Shown piece by piece: positions 30,154 to 38,780 of a stretch of 64,000 nt of DNA; within the stretch, counting starts at the first letter, position 1, and each line of letters starts with the position of its first letter. This DNA comes from Halomonas heilongjiangensis (GTDB taxonomy: Bacteria; Pseudomonadota; Gammaproteobacteria; Pseudomonadales; Halomonadaceae), in assembly GCF_002879645.1 (NCBI RefSeq), contig NZ_PNRE01000009.1, positions 1 to 64,000 on the forward strand, in the 5' to 3' direction. The notes under the pieces are model-generated. The model saw nothing but the letters and a program-made list of their open reading frames with translations. It did not search any database and had not been told where the DNA came from. The translations under genes were made by a program, and so were the position numbers.

Positions 30154-31851
30154 ATGGAAGTACAGATAGCAATAGAAAGATATTTGCTGCGCTGTGGCTT
30201 TACTGCTGATCTCAAATCCGGCTCCGAAGGGGGCCGGGTCTTCAGGGGTGTTCTTGATCGGGCAGGTATTGACCCCATCATGGTACTCATATGGATATAT
30301 GATTGGTCTTTATCGAAGTATCCAGTCATTTATCTGAAAGAGGGCGAGAGGTACTACAATACTGTAAGTGCTCATATTAATTGGGATCGGAGTTTATGCT
30401 ATATCGCACCAGGAGAGGTCGTGTTAAATGCATTCGCTCCTGAAAGTGCAATTGAGCTTTGCCTTGAGACTGCGTCCAGGCTAATATCACGGTTTGATGC
30501 GTGCGATCCTACTTTGTTGACTGATTATCGTGACGAGTTTAATGCGTATTGGTCTAATGATCGTAGTCGAATCTATGCCGTTGATGGGCTTGTCAAATCT
30601 CATTACCATCTCCACATTGATAATGTGAAAGAGCGTGGAGTGTGGCTAGTTTCACCAAATCGAAAGGAACACAATCATTTATATGAGTATTTTTCAAATG
30701 GGAATGAATGCTTCACGGCATTTAGTGGTGCGTTTGTTATTACTAGTGAAGAGAATTGGCCTAAGGATATAAAGCTCCCGCTTCCTGAAAACTTAAAAGA
30801 GTTTTTAGAGTGGGTGAGGATAAATAGCCCAAAAAGCCTGCTGAGTTTAGTTAGACTTTTGTCTCTTTCAATATTTTGGGAGCGGGCTTATCCCACTGTG
30901 ATATTTAAGACCCAAAATCATTCTTTGGCTGCGATTTTTAAGTTGGATATGGAGTTCATTGAATCGAAAAAGTTGACCGTTGGCTCACTACATGCTCTAG
31001 GTGGTTTCAGGCTTTACGTTGATGGTAATCCTTTGGTTAAGCTCCCTATGATAAGATGTAATGTTGAGGACGCAAGTGTGGACGCTGTATATGCAAGAAA
31101 CGGGAGCCCCTCCTTCCAAGGTAAAAATATTCTTGTTATTGGTGCTGGGTCAATAGGTGGTTTCTTGGTAGAATCCTTAGCCATGGTCGGGGCCGGGTTG
31201 GAAGAGGGATGTATCACAATTATTGATGAAGATTATTTGGAGATAGGGAATCTGACTCGCCATGTGCTAGGAGTTGATGATCTTAATCGCTATAAATCGG
31301 AAGCGCTTCAAGAAAAAATCGAAAGAGAAATGCCATATACAGGTATCAATGGTATCGTTGGTGATGCACAACAGAATCTCAATTTTGAGTATGACATGAT
31401 TATTGACGCCACTGGGCAGGAAGCATTTTCCCGTTGGCTTAACCGAGAACATCTGTCCCACCTCATGAAGGGGGGCAATACTCCTATCCTCTATGCCTGG
31501 CTCGAAGGAGAGGGCACAGCATGGCGCACGTTGCTGGTCGACAGCCTCGATGATCATGCATGCTGGGAGTGTCTATACATCCATGGAAAGGATGGAGATC
31601 GCGCACTCAGGTTCCCGCACAGCAATGAGCCGGTGAACTATCGACATGTCGGCTGCAAAACGATTGTGCCCTATGCGGCCACAGCAGCCATGCAGGCAGC
31701 AGCCCTAGCCTGTGAGGCAGCTGTAGATTGGTACCAAGGGCAGCCATCACCACGCTTCCGGGGAGGACATCGATCAGGTAGGGTATATGAGGCTTTCTCC
31801 AATCGTGACCTAGAGAAACAGGAGGGGTGTCTAGCGTGCAGCAAGACGTGA
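30154..31851 (+). CDS. cap2: CBASS Cap2: fused E2/E1 ubiquitin-like conjugation enzyme
   Basis: 565 residues. The N-terminal part is E2-like with a candidate cysteine in RSLCYIAPGEVVLN. The C-terminal part is a ThiF/E1 adenylation domain with nucleotide motif VIGAGSIGGFLVESL, IIDEDYLEIGNLTRHVLG and a cysteine in HVGCKTIVPYAA. Cap2 joins the CD-NTase C-terminus to targets and primes the synthase. The first half is AT-rich and the last 400 bases GC-rich, so the gene is mosaic. Start 30154 is 7 bases after the synthase stop. Confidence 0.9.
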   Translation: MEVQIAIERYLLRCGFTADLKSGSEGGRVFRGVLDRAGIDPIMVLIWIYDWSLSKYPVIYLKEGERYYNTVSAHINWDRSLCYIAPGEVVLNAFAPESAIELCLETASRLISRFDACDPTLLTDYRDEFNAYWSNDRSRIYAVDGLVKSHYHLHIDNVKERGVWLVSPNRKEHNHLYEYFSNGNECFTAFSGAFVITSEENWPKDIKLPLPENLKEFLEWVRINSPKSLLSLVRLLSLSIFWERAYPTVIFKTQNHSLAAIFKLDMEFIESKKLTVGSLHALGGFRLYVDGNPLVKLPMIRCNVEDASVDAVYARNGSPSFQGKNILVIGAGSIGGFLVESLAMVGAGLEEGCITIIDEDYLEIGNLTRHVLGVDDLNRYKSEALQEKIEREMPYTGINGIVGDAQQNLNFEYDMIIDATGQEAFSRWLNREHLSHLMKGGNTPILYAWLEGEGTAWRTLLVDSLDDHACWECLYIHGKDGDRALRFPHSNEPVNYRHVGCKTIVPYAATAAMQAAALACEAAVDWYQGQPSPRFRGGHRSGRVYEAFSNRDLEKQEGCLACSKT

Positions 31852-32348
31852 TACTCCTTCCTCAGGATGAGTGCGCAGTAGAGGCCGTCCTCATCCCAGG
31901 TGCATTGTTAGTCGCCTTGCGTAGATACCAGCAGGTTACGACTTCAGATCCTGAGTCAGGCGGTATGATTCTCGGGAGAATTCGGGATCCCTTCTTGGAT
32001 GTGTCCAACGTAACGTTTCCTGCTTCTGGAGACCGAAAATCGCGACACCTTTTTGTTAGGAAAGATCGTACTCATCACGAAGCGGCTGTATACCTCTGGG
32101 AGCATTCAAATCATGAGGTAGGGTATCTAGGTGAGTGGCATACTCATCCAGAGGATCACCCCAAGCCTTCATCAACCGATCTAAAGGGGTGGATGAAGGT
32201 CATTCGGGATGGGCACAGCCCTTTCTGCCTCTTTATTATCGTAGGCAAGAAGACGTCTTATTATTGTGTTGGCTATTCATGTGAAGATAAGGTTATCACA
32301 TTCTTTGAGTTTGGTATGGATGATGCGTCTGCTCAGGTGCTCAGATAG
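31836..32348 (+). CDS. cap3: CBASS Cap3: JAB/JAMM isopeptidase
   Basis: About 170 residues with the JAMM metal site: the early Glu region, then LGEWHTHPEDHPKPSSTDLKGW (HxH, Ser and Asp ligands). It removes Cap2-made conjugates and so limits the response. I choose GTG 31836, ten bases after AGGAGG; GTG 31827 sits on top of that site but is in frame. It overlaps the Cap2 3' end. Together the four genes form a complete type II CBASS. Confidence 0.9.
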   Translation: MQQDVILLPQDECAVEAVLIPGALLVALRRYQQVTTSDPESGGMILGRIRDPFLDVSNVTFPASGDRKSRHLFVRKDRTHHEAAVYLWEHSNHEVGYLGEWHTHPEDHPKPSSTDLKGWMKVIRDGHSPFCLFIIVGKKTSYYCVGYSCEDKVITFFEFGMDDASAQVLR

Positions 32349-32439
32349 AAATTTTGTTTTCAGTTACAGGCTCATCCGGAAGGAACTCTTCGACCAGAGT
32401 TGTTTCACAAGCAGGTAATTAATCGCATGGGCCCGGCAG

Positions 32440-32784
32440 CTAGCTCTGTTCTGAGTTATAGAAAATTTTCATTTCCGGCAACAACACTTGCGTCATGCTA
32501 ATTTCGTCATATATTTGATGCAGAAGTTCGTGGGATGACGTGTCGAAACTATCGAATGTATCAATGACGAAGAAGTTGTTGTGTTCCTTGTTAAATATAA
32601 GTCTTACTCCTCCGATGTCTAGGGTATCTCCTATATCTGCGGACATTACATCAAATGATATCAGGCTGCCGCAATAGAACAGACCCATTGAATCATGTTC
32701 AACGCAACATCTAATAAAATTGTAATCAAGTGTCTCTCCTTTGAATGTTATTGCCTCATATTTTCTAATGGTAATTTCTCTCAT
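32440..32784 (-). CDS. AT-rich unknown protein
   Basis: 114 residues from ATG 32784, convergent with CBASS. Beta-rich and acidic (LDIGGVRLIFNKEHNNFFVIDTF). No family recognised and only a weak ribosome site (AGGCAGAG). Codon use resembles other foreign genes here. Confidence 0.5.
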   Translation of the reverse strand: MREITIRKYEAITFKGETLDYNFIRCCVEHDSMGLFYCGSLISFDVMSADIGDTLDIGGVRLIFNKEHNNFFVIDTFDSFDTSSHELLHQIYDEISMTQVLLPEMKIFYNSEQS

Positions 32785-33449
32785 ATCTCTGCCTATTTGA
32801 GTATTGTGAGTTTATGTCTTTTGATAGGTATGTTGTATAAATATCTTCAACTCTCTCCGATTAAGTTTTTCAGTGCTCAATAGTAATGTCAAAGAAATTT
32901 ATGAATTGAATTTTTCAATGGTTTTATAGCGTGTATAATGATTGCATGGTAATAGCGTCGCAGCAGTATTTATTTTTTGGGATATTAAACTCTCGAAAGC
33001 AAGATGCATAAGCAGGCCATGTGCGAGGACGTGGCTTTTCTGTCAGCGGCCGACTGTCAGGTAGATACCATCACACCTCAGACAGTAGGTGACCCCAGAT
33101 TTAAAAAGGCGACCGACAAAAGCTGTGACGGTAGCAACGACCACGACTATTCCTGTACCGATGGCTAGCGGCCTCCAGAAACACGTCCCTGAGTCGCACG
33201 TTGGCAACGATCCTTGCCATCTCCAGTTATAATTGCTCGATCATTGCTTGGTTGCTCAGCTGAGACCAATTCAGTCATTCCGTTCCTGGTCGTTTCGGAT
33301 CTGGTGGTCTTTGTCCTTGCATTCCCACAAGGCTTTACCCCTCTTTATGCACTCAACCCATTCGATGTCCATTGATGGACAAGCTGGGAGAAGGGTGGTC
33401 ATCACGTGGCGAGCTACTCAGTAAGGGACAAAGGAGGAGTTCACGCTTC
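32785..33449. other. Gene-poor stretch
   Basis: About 660 bases. The left third is AT-rich; the right part has higher GC and stop-interrupted frames without familiar domains. This is where the toxin partner of the antitoxin-like gene at 33450 would be expected on the minus strand; no RES-type sequence is readable there. Confidence 0.45.
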
Positions 33450-33917
33450 TCACGAGAACTCGCCGTATTCAATCTTCCCCAACACATCACGAATCCAGTC
33501 ACGACCACAAAAAGTATCGAGGAGGTCGACTGGCTTGGCCCCCGACAACGCTGGCACTTGGCACCGCAGCCACTCATGGGCCACCTTGCTATCACCAAAT
33601 ACGAGGATGGCATAGTTAAGGACACGAAGTGCATCGAGGATCCCTTCGCTCTGAGAGCGGCTCAGAGCTTCGCGTTTGTAGAAGCGATGTAAGTTCCCTG
33701 GCGTAGTCTCGAGCAGTCTGACGAACATCTCTCGATCTCCATCGAAGGCCCCAATGGCTTCGACCAGCACCTGGCCGGGGATACCCTTCCTCACTTGTTT
33801 GATGAACGCGACGCTGTCCGTGAAGACCTCTTTTGGCAGGCTCAGCTCTGCCAGTAAGCCAGGATCAACGGCTTCGTTGCGATCGTACACTTGACTCAAG
33901 TCGTCACCTCTTCCCAT
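33450..33917 (-). CDS. Xre/MbcA/ParS-type antitoxin (DUF2384), apparently orphan
   Basis: 155 residues. The C-terminal half has the toxin-binding domain pattern: LSRSQSEGILDALRVLNYAI, VFGDSKVAHEWLRCQVPALSG, KPVDLLDTFCGRDWI and IEYGEFS. The N-terminal half is helical and would bind DNA. These proteins normally neutralise a RES-domain NAD-degrading toxin encoded just downstream, but that region holds no intact gene. It may be a relic or serve another toxin. Confidence 0.8.
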   Translation of the reverse strand: MGRGDDLSQVYDRNEAVDPGLLAELSLPKEVFTDSVAFIKQVRKGIPGQVLVEAIGAFDGDREMFVRLLETTPGNLHRFYKREALSRSQSEGILDALRVLNYAILVFGDSKVAHEWLRCQVPALSGAKPVDLLDTFCGRDWIRDVLGKIEYGEFS

Positions 33918-35091
33918 TCCAATACTCTCACCAAAAACTCTACATCAAAACTATAATCTGTGCACTGAAATAATGCAGGGTGTAAATGATACTATAATTA
34001 CTTGATGTCATCTGGCTCGGGATAGCTATCCAACGATAGTCTTTCCGAGATGAGCGTTATGGGTGTTATCTTTTGATGGTGACATCTCGACATACGCTAT
34101 CTGTGGCTGGTCATGATCAACCATGTGATCTGTGACATGGAGAAGTGAAACCTCCCCAATGCAGACGACGGCGACCCTCGCACCATGAGGCCATCCTCCA
34201 GCCCGGTAGGACTGGATAGCCAAGAAATCCACGGCTATTTCACGCTACTACTTCCATTCCCATGCACACCTTAGCCCTCACAGACGAGGCAGTACAGGAT
34301 AATTCCTTTGTAATCAAATGCATGGAATAGACATGGTCCGCGTGATGCCCCCCACTGATCACACCTTTTCCTGCCTTGTTACCCTAAATTTGACTATGCA
34401 AAGCTCAGGATTCTTGTCTAGGCTCCATTGTAATGGTATGTATCAGAATGTATCGATACCGTTCCTATATGGCAACGGTTGTCATTCGCAGATGACCAAA
34501 ATTGCGGAGTCAGTCGTGACATCGCCTGGCGGTAGCGTGGCGGCAGGGAAAGTCAGTGGGGGGATCCGTGAGCTTGAGGCCATGTGCTGAACCTTTATAC
34601 AGCGAGCTTAGGCCTCTGACAAAAGGCAATAGTGATGTGTCTCGCCGGGGCAGGACTCGGATACACGGAACTTCATCCCCATCATGGAGCACGTACATCT
34701 ACCAGGATCGACGGCGCGGCCTCCGTGACACGGCGCCTCCTAGAGTAGGCATGGACGCCATGACCAGCCAGGAGACAAAAACTTAAAGGAGATGCGAGGT
34801 CCTTTGTAGCCTTAGGCAACGGGCGACAGCGCACCCCATAGAGCTATCAAAAGGACCAGCTCAAAGAAATACATAAGATCAGATATTTATACATTGATTG
34901 CCAACCCATCTCAAACGCATGGATCCGGATCATGTAGGGAATCAAGGCTACCTTAAATACCCATGCATCCAGCCTTTTTGAGGACTGACTGACCTTTATC
35001 GACCACGATGTTAGATCAAATCGCTTTTACCCTGATGCTGGCAAGGGATATAAGACCAACAACACTCCATCGATTCAAGCAGGGGAATGAC
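33918..35091. other. Gene-poor stretch with one leader-like block
   Basis: About 1.2 kb with no supported gene; a 68-codon frame at 34026-34232 (minus) has no recognisable features. Bases 34416-34560 match the front part of the leader family seen at 43983 and 49461, including GGCGGTAGCGTG. The rest is probably decayed mobile DNA. Confidence 0.45.
34416..34560 (+). repeat. Leader family, copy 5 (front part only)
   Basis: Shares with copies 1 and 2 the order TTG.CTAGG, GTATGTATC, CCGTT..TGGCAACG and CTGGCGGTAGCGTGGC with similar spacing. The end block is missing and no intact gene follows within 500 bases, so it looks like a remnant. Confidence 0.45.
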
Positions 35092-35619
35092 ATGAAAGAA
35101 TTAAAATCTATCCTTATCTTCTCTATCATCATCCTGGCGGGATGTGCGACGGATTACGGAAAGCAAGACAGTTCGTCAGTGGCTAGTGCGGTAGAGATTT
35201 TGAGTTCTGACTTTGATAAAGGTACGACCTATGTAGGCCCCAAGATCCTTAATAGTCATCTTTTAAGCTCTGAGAGCATTCGCCTAGCACGAAAAATCGG
35301 ATCGGGTGAGGGCAGCTCAGAAACCATCCTCGTAGTCGATTTTATGAACACAGGAGGCGGGTGGGACTTCTATCAAAGTGTAAGCTTCCTGGGTGGTGAT
35401 CTGAAGGAACTCTACGATGTTCATCGGAAAGTTCTCGGTTGCACTTCAGCAGCATGCACGCATCTTGAAGAAACCATTCTGATCCTACCCCATGGATATA
35501 TTGAATCGAAAGCCAGCAGTGGTTTTGATATTAGGTACAATTCAAGGAACTCTGGAGGGAAAGTTATCAGCATCCCAGCGAACTATATACAAGGTTTCCT
35601 TGCGGCGGTCCCTGATTGA
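35092..35619 (+). CDS. Unknown lipoprotein
   Basis: 175 residues with signal peptide and lipobox (IIILAGCATDYG). AGGGGA lies five bases before ATG 35092. The mature part is soluble and beta-rich (ETILVVDFMNTGGGWDFYQS...LEETILILPHGY). No family recognised. It is likely anchored to the outer membrane. A terminator follows directly. Confidence 0.75.
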   Translation: MKELKSILIFSIIILAGCATDYGKQDSSSVASAVEILSSDFDKGTTYVGPKILNSHLLSSESIRLARKIGSGEGSSETILVVDFMNTGGGWDFYQSVSFLGGDLKELYDVHRKVLGCTSAACTHLEETILILPHGYIESKASSGFDIRYNSRNSGGKVISIPANYIQGFLAAVPD

Positions 35620-35629
35620 CATTTTGTGT

Positions 35630-35659
35630 GGTCCCCGCACATGCGGGGCCTTGCATTTT
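35630..35659 (+). terminator. Rho-independent terminator
   Basis: GGTCCCCGCA pairs with TGCGGGGCC around a short AC..A loop, followed by TTGCATTTT, eleven bases after the lipoprotein stop. Confidence 0.75.
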
Positions 35660-35771
35660 CGATAAATAAATAAGGTAGTTACCCGGTTTTGCCGGAGGAC
35701 TTCTCGAGGTTTGACCGTGTGATGCGGTCAAAGGGAATCTCCAGTCTCGACCTAGAGGAGGGATGTTCCCA

Positions 35772-36120
35772 ATGAGAGAGTGCCAGAGTCTTTCCCATAC
35801 AACATGGAATTACAGGTAGCATGTTGTTTTTATATCAAAAAAGAGAAAGAAATTGATTCTCGAAGGGATAAGCAAGCACCTTGGGGAAGTGTTCCATAAG
35901 CTAGCAAGGAAGAAGGAGTGCCAGATCGTGGAAAGCCAACTGATGCACGGTTATGTCCACATGTGCATCAGCATTCCACCAAAGCATTCTTTGTCACACG
36001 TGGTTGGCTACATCATGGGAAAAAGCGCGATGAAGTTAGCCGGAGTATTATGGGTAGGACGAAGAACTTTCAGGCGAGTTTAATGAGGCCTGCATGGTCA
36101 AGCGAAGAGCTGCTTCGTCT
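35772..36120 (+). pseudogene. IS200/IS605-type Y1 transposase remnant
   Basis: From ATG 35772 the frame reads CQSLSHTTWNYR, hits TAG, and continues HVVFISKKRKKLILEGISK, LGEVFHKLARKKECQIVES and VHMCISIPPKHSLSHVVGY, matching IS200 TnpA. The HUH motif is damaged (GYVHM for DHVHM). A frameshift near 36040 moves the rest (MGRTKNFQASLM) to another frame. Inactive. Confidence 0.8.
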
Positions 36121-36145
36121 ATGTTTAACTACTGGGGTAATAACA

Positions 36146-36556
36146 ATGAAAGCAATTCAGTTTCTGCCTATTGCAGCAGTATTGTTAGCAGGCTGCGCGA
36201 CTTCTCCATTACCATCAGAAATGGCCAGTCCGGTGCCCAAAGCCCGTCTAGTCGCTTTCCAAGATGCTAACCATGGTGCGTCACGACTTGTGATCACTAG
36301 GGATAAAGGAGTTACCGGTTCCGGATGTAGAACTAATACGTTTATAAATGGTGTTCATGCTGCTGAGATCGGAGCCGCCGAAAGCGCTAGCTTCTTTCTC
36401 CCTCCGGGCCGTCATTTTATTGGGATAAACACACGTGGTATTTGCTCAAGTGGGATGAAGGAAGCCGAAATAAGTCTGGTGGAAGATGAGGAAGTGCGCT
36501 ACCGAATTTCAATTGACAATACTGGCAGTCTTCATCTTTCACCCACCGCTTTCTAA
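36146..36556 (+). CDS. Unknown lipoprotein, paralogue of the next gene
   Basis: 136 residues; signal peptide and lipobox VLLAGCATSPLP. Core RLVITRDKGVTGSGCRTNTFINGVHAAEIGAAES and the end LHLSPTAF align with the following gene (about one third identical by eye). Two conserved Cys outside the lipobox could form a disulphide. Start ATG 36146 fits the signal; the open frame further upstream is transposase debris. The RDKG-C-N-(I/A)NG pattern resembles small periplasmic beta-sandwich proteins, function unknown. Confidence 0.7.
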   Translation: MKAIQFLPIAAVLLAGCATSPLPSEMASPVPKARLVAFQDANHGASRLVITRDKGVTGSGCRTNTFINGVHAAEIGAAESASFFLPPGRHFIGINTRGICSSGMKEAEISLVEDEEVRYRISIDNTGSLHLSPTAF

Positions 36557-36725
36557 GGGGAATTGAGGTGTTTTCAACGTGTAGATAGTTTAAGCTGTAA
36601 TGGATGCTTGCGTTCTCCTTGGTACTGGGAATATCAGGCTTTTTAGGATATAGATTTGCTTCTGTTCTATGGCCTCAATCTTGAAGCTATCTGCATTAAT
36701 AAAATTAAAGATTGGAGGTGTGTTG

Positions 36726-37145
36726 ATGAACGCCAAAAATGTACTGGTTTCAGCTTTTTTCATCAGTTTGCTTGGTTGTGCCACTACCCCGGTTCCCACT
36801 GATTCAGCACGTGAAGTTTCAAGCACGAAGATCATTAATTCTACCTTTCTGGAGTATAAAGATGGCCTTGGTCAAGTAATAATAAAAAGAGACAAAGGCT
36901 TGTCTGCTTCGGCATGCAATTCTCGAGTTTATGCAAATGGCAGCCCTGTTGCAGACATCGCACCAGGTGAAAAGGTTACCTTTTATTTGCCAGAGGGTCA
37001 GCAGATGCTTGCTGCTAAGTCAGCGGGTATCTGTATTGGAGGACTGGTGGAAACTGTGGCGCTTGTGCACCGAACCACTCCCGCTGTATTTCGCATCAGT
37101 TACGGAAGTAGCGGCGAGTTTTCTATCCATCCAACAGCATTTTAA
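36726..37145 (+). CDS. Unknown lipoprotein, second paralogue
   Basis: 139 residues; lipobox SLLGCATTPVP. VIIKRDKGLSASACNSRVYA, GSPVADIAPGEKVTFYLPEG and the end SIHPTAF repeat the layout of the preceding gene, so the pair arose by duplication. GGAGG lies seven bases before ATG 36726. Same strand, 169 bases apart. Confidence 0.72.
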   Translation: MNAKNVLVSAFFISLLGCATTPVPTDSAREVSSTKIINSTFLEYKDGLGQVIIKRDKGLSASACNSRVYANGSPVADIAPGEKVTFYLPEGQQMLAAKSAGICIGGLVETVALVHRTTPAVFRISYGSSGEFSIHPTAF

Positions 37146-37239
37146 AAGACCATCGAATTTTCCATGTGGGGGCTAGGTTCAGGAGATTGCGATCTGATAT
37201 AGCATTGCACAGTTTAAAAATTATGATAGCAGGTATCAT

Positions 37240-37587
37240 ATGAAAACAAAGTTCTTTTTTAAACCGGTAACTTTAGGCCTGTTAAGCGCGTTTGTCTTAG
37301 TTGGTTGTGCCGAGTCAGCGGAACTTCAAGATTATTCGGAATATACCGCAAGGTGCCATGATAACGTACAAGCTTCAGCAATGTACCAAGCTGAGGTGTT
37401 AAGCACTTCAGTAGAGAGAGTTAATAAGCAAGGAGGCCCATATAAGGATAGCCCTTACAAACGTATACAAGTGAGCGGAAGGGCTAAGCTCCAGAATGGC
37501 TTTGGTGCTTGGAGCAACTATAGATACAAATGCGTAATGGTTACGGAATGGTCGAGTGACGTCGTGCTTTTGGAGGGTTATCGATAA
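37240..37587 (+). CDS. Small unknown lipoprotein
   Basis: 115 residues with lipobox FVLVGCAESAE. The mature part is short and Tyr-rich (YKDSPYKRIQVSGRAKLQNGFG). Not obviously related to the pair upstream. AGGT lies eight bases before ATG. Third lipoprotein in a row on this strand. Confidence 0.65.
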   Translation: MKTKFFFKPVTLGLLSAFVLVGCAESAELQDYSEYTARCHDNVQASAMYQAEVLSTSVERVNKQGGPYKDSPYKRIQVSGRAKLQNGFGAWSNYRYKCVMVTEWSSDVVLLEGYR

Positions 37588-37794
37588 TAAATAACGTTTA
37601 AGTGCCGGCGCATCAATGAGCTTCGGCAACGTACGCGCTTACTAGTAACTACTACGAGTCAGGGTCGTTTTTTTCATTCGCATTAAAGCGATGAATCCAT
37701 TTGGGTAGTGTATGAGTGCTGCTGCGGTTTGTGCGGTGTGTTTTCGCTGGAGCATGTTATGATCGAAACTTAATTCCACGTTCAAGAAGTCTAT

Positions 37795-38733
37795 ATGTAC
37801 GATCTCATCGGCGACATCCACGGCTACGCTACGTCCCTCAAACATCTATTGGAAAAGCTCGGCTACAAGGAGAAGCGTGGTGTTTGGTCTCATCCTGAGC
37901 GTAAGGTGATCTTTCTCGGTGACTTCGTCGATCGCGGACCCGAGCAGGTGGAGACCGTCCGTATGGCCCGGTCCATGGTCGAAGCCGGCCAAGCCCTTGC
38001 CGTCATGGGCAACCACGAGTTCAACGCCGTGGTCTGGGCCACCGAGGACCCTGATCATCCAGGCGGCTATCTACGGGCCCACAACGAAAGGAATCATCGT
38101 CAGCACCAGGCCTATCTAGAGCAGGTGGGGGAGGGCAGTGCGCTGCACCAGTCACATATTGCCTGGTTCAAGACCCTGCCGCTCTATTACGACCTCGAAG
38201 GCCTACGCGTCATTCATGCGTGCTGGCACCGACCGTCACTGGCTGTCCTGTCCGACTACCTGGACGATCGGCAGTGCATTCGTGCGAATGCCTGGCCGTC
38301 CCTGGCTCGCGAGGACACAGCTGCCTTCGATGCCCTTGAAACCGTGCTCAAGGGGTTGGAGATACCCTTACCCAGCGGGGCGGAGTTCGCTGACAAGGAC
38401 GGCAATGTGCGACGTCATGTCCGCGCCCGCTGGTGGGAGCTGGAGAGGTTCACCTACCGAGACTTGGCGATGGTGCCCGCCGAGGCCATCGAAGCGATGC
38501 CTCATGTTCCCATTCCCGACGATGTGTTGCCCGGCTACGAGGCCGACAAGCCGCTATTCGTCGGCCATTACTGGCTCACTGGAACACCCGAGCCATTGAC
38601 CCCCCACATCGCCTGCCTGGATTACAGCATTGCTGCCGGCCACATCGGGGGTGGCGGAAACGGCAAGCTGTGTGCCTATCGCTGGGACGGCGAAACCGAG
38701 TTGGGTGCCGATAAATTCGTGTGGGTCGAATGA
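37795..38733 (+). CDS. Calcineurin-like metallophosphoesterase
   Basis: 312 residues with all metal motifs: GDIHG near the N-terminus, GDFVDRGP, GNHEFNAV, IHACWH, and GHYW near the C-terminus. The family (PrpE/ApaH-like) dephosphorylates proteins or cleaves dinucleotides; no specific substrate can be assigned. GC-rich and chromosomal in style. It is 47 bases before an ADP-ribosylglycohydrolase gene, suggesting linked work on ADP-ribose or NAD-derived compounds. Confidence 0.85.
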   Translation: MYDLIGDIHGYATSLKHLLEKLGYKEKRGVWSHPERKVIFLGDFVDRGPEQVETVRMARSMVEAGQALAVMGNHEFNAVVWATEDPDHPGGYLRAHNERNHRQHQAYLEQVGEGSALHQSHIAWFKTLPLYYDLEGLRVIHACWHRPSLAVLSDYLDDRQCIRANAWPSLAREDTAAFDALETVLKGLEIPLPSGAEFADKDGNVRRHVRARWWELERFTYRDLAMVPAEAIEAMPHVPIPDDVLPGYEADKPLFVGHYWLTGTPEPLTPHIACLDYSIAAGHIGGGGNGKLCAYRWDGETELGADKFVWVE

Positions 38734-38780
38734 ATCACTTCCCGCGAGGCGGTGTAGGCGGGTCAACAAGGAGTCGCGTC

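Noticed and set aside
33353..33634. Possible RES-type toxin downstream of the antitoxin
   Set aside because: The frame overlaps the antitoxin gene and shows none of the RES residues or length.
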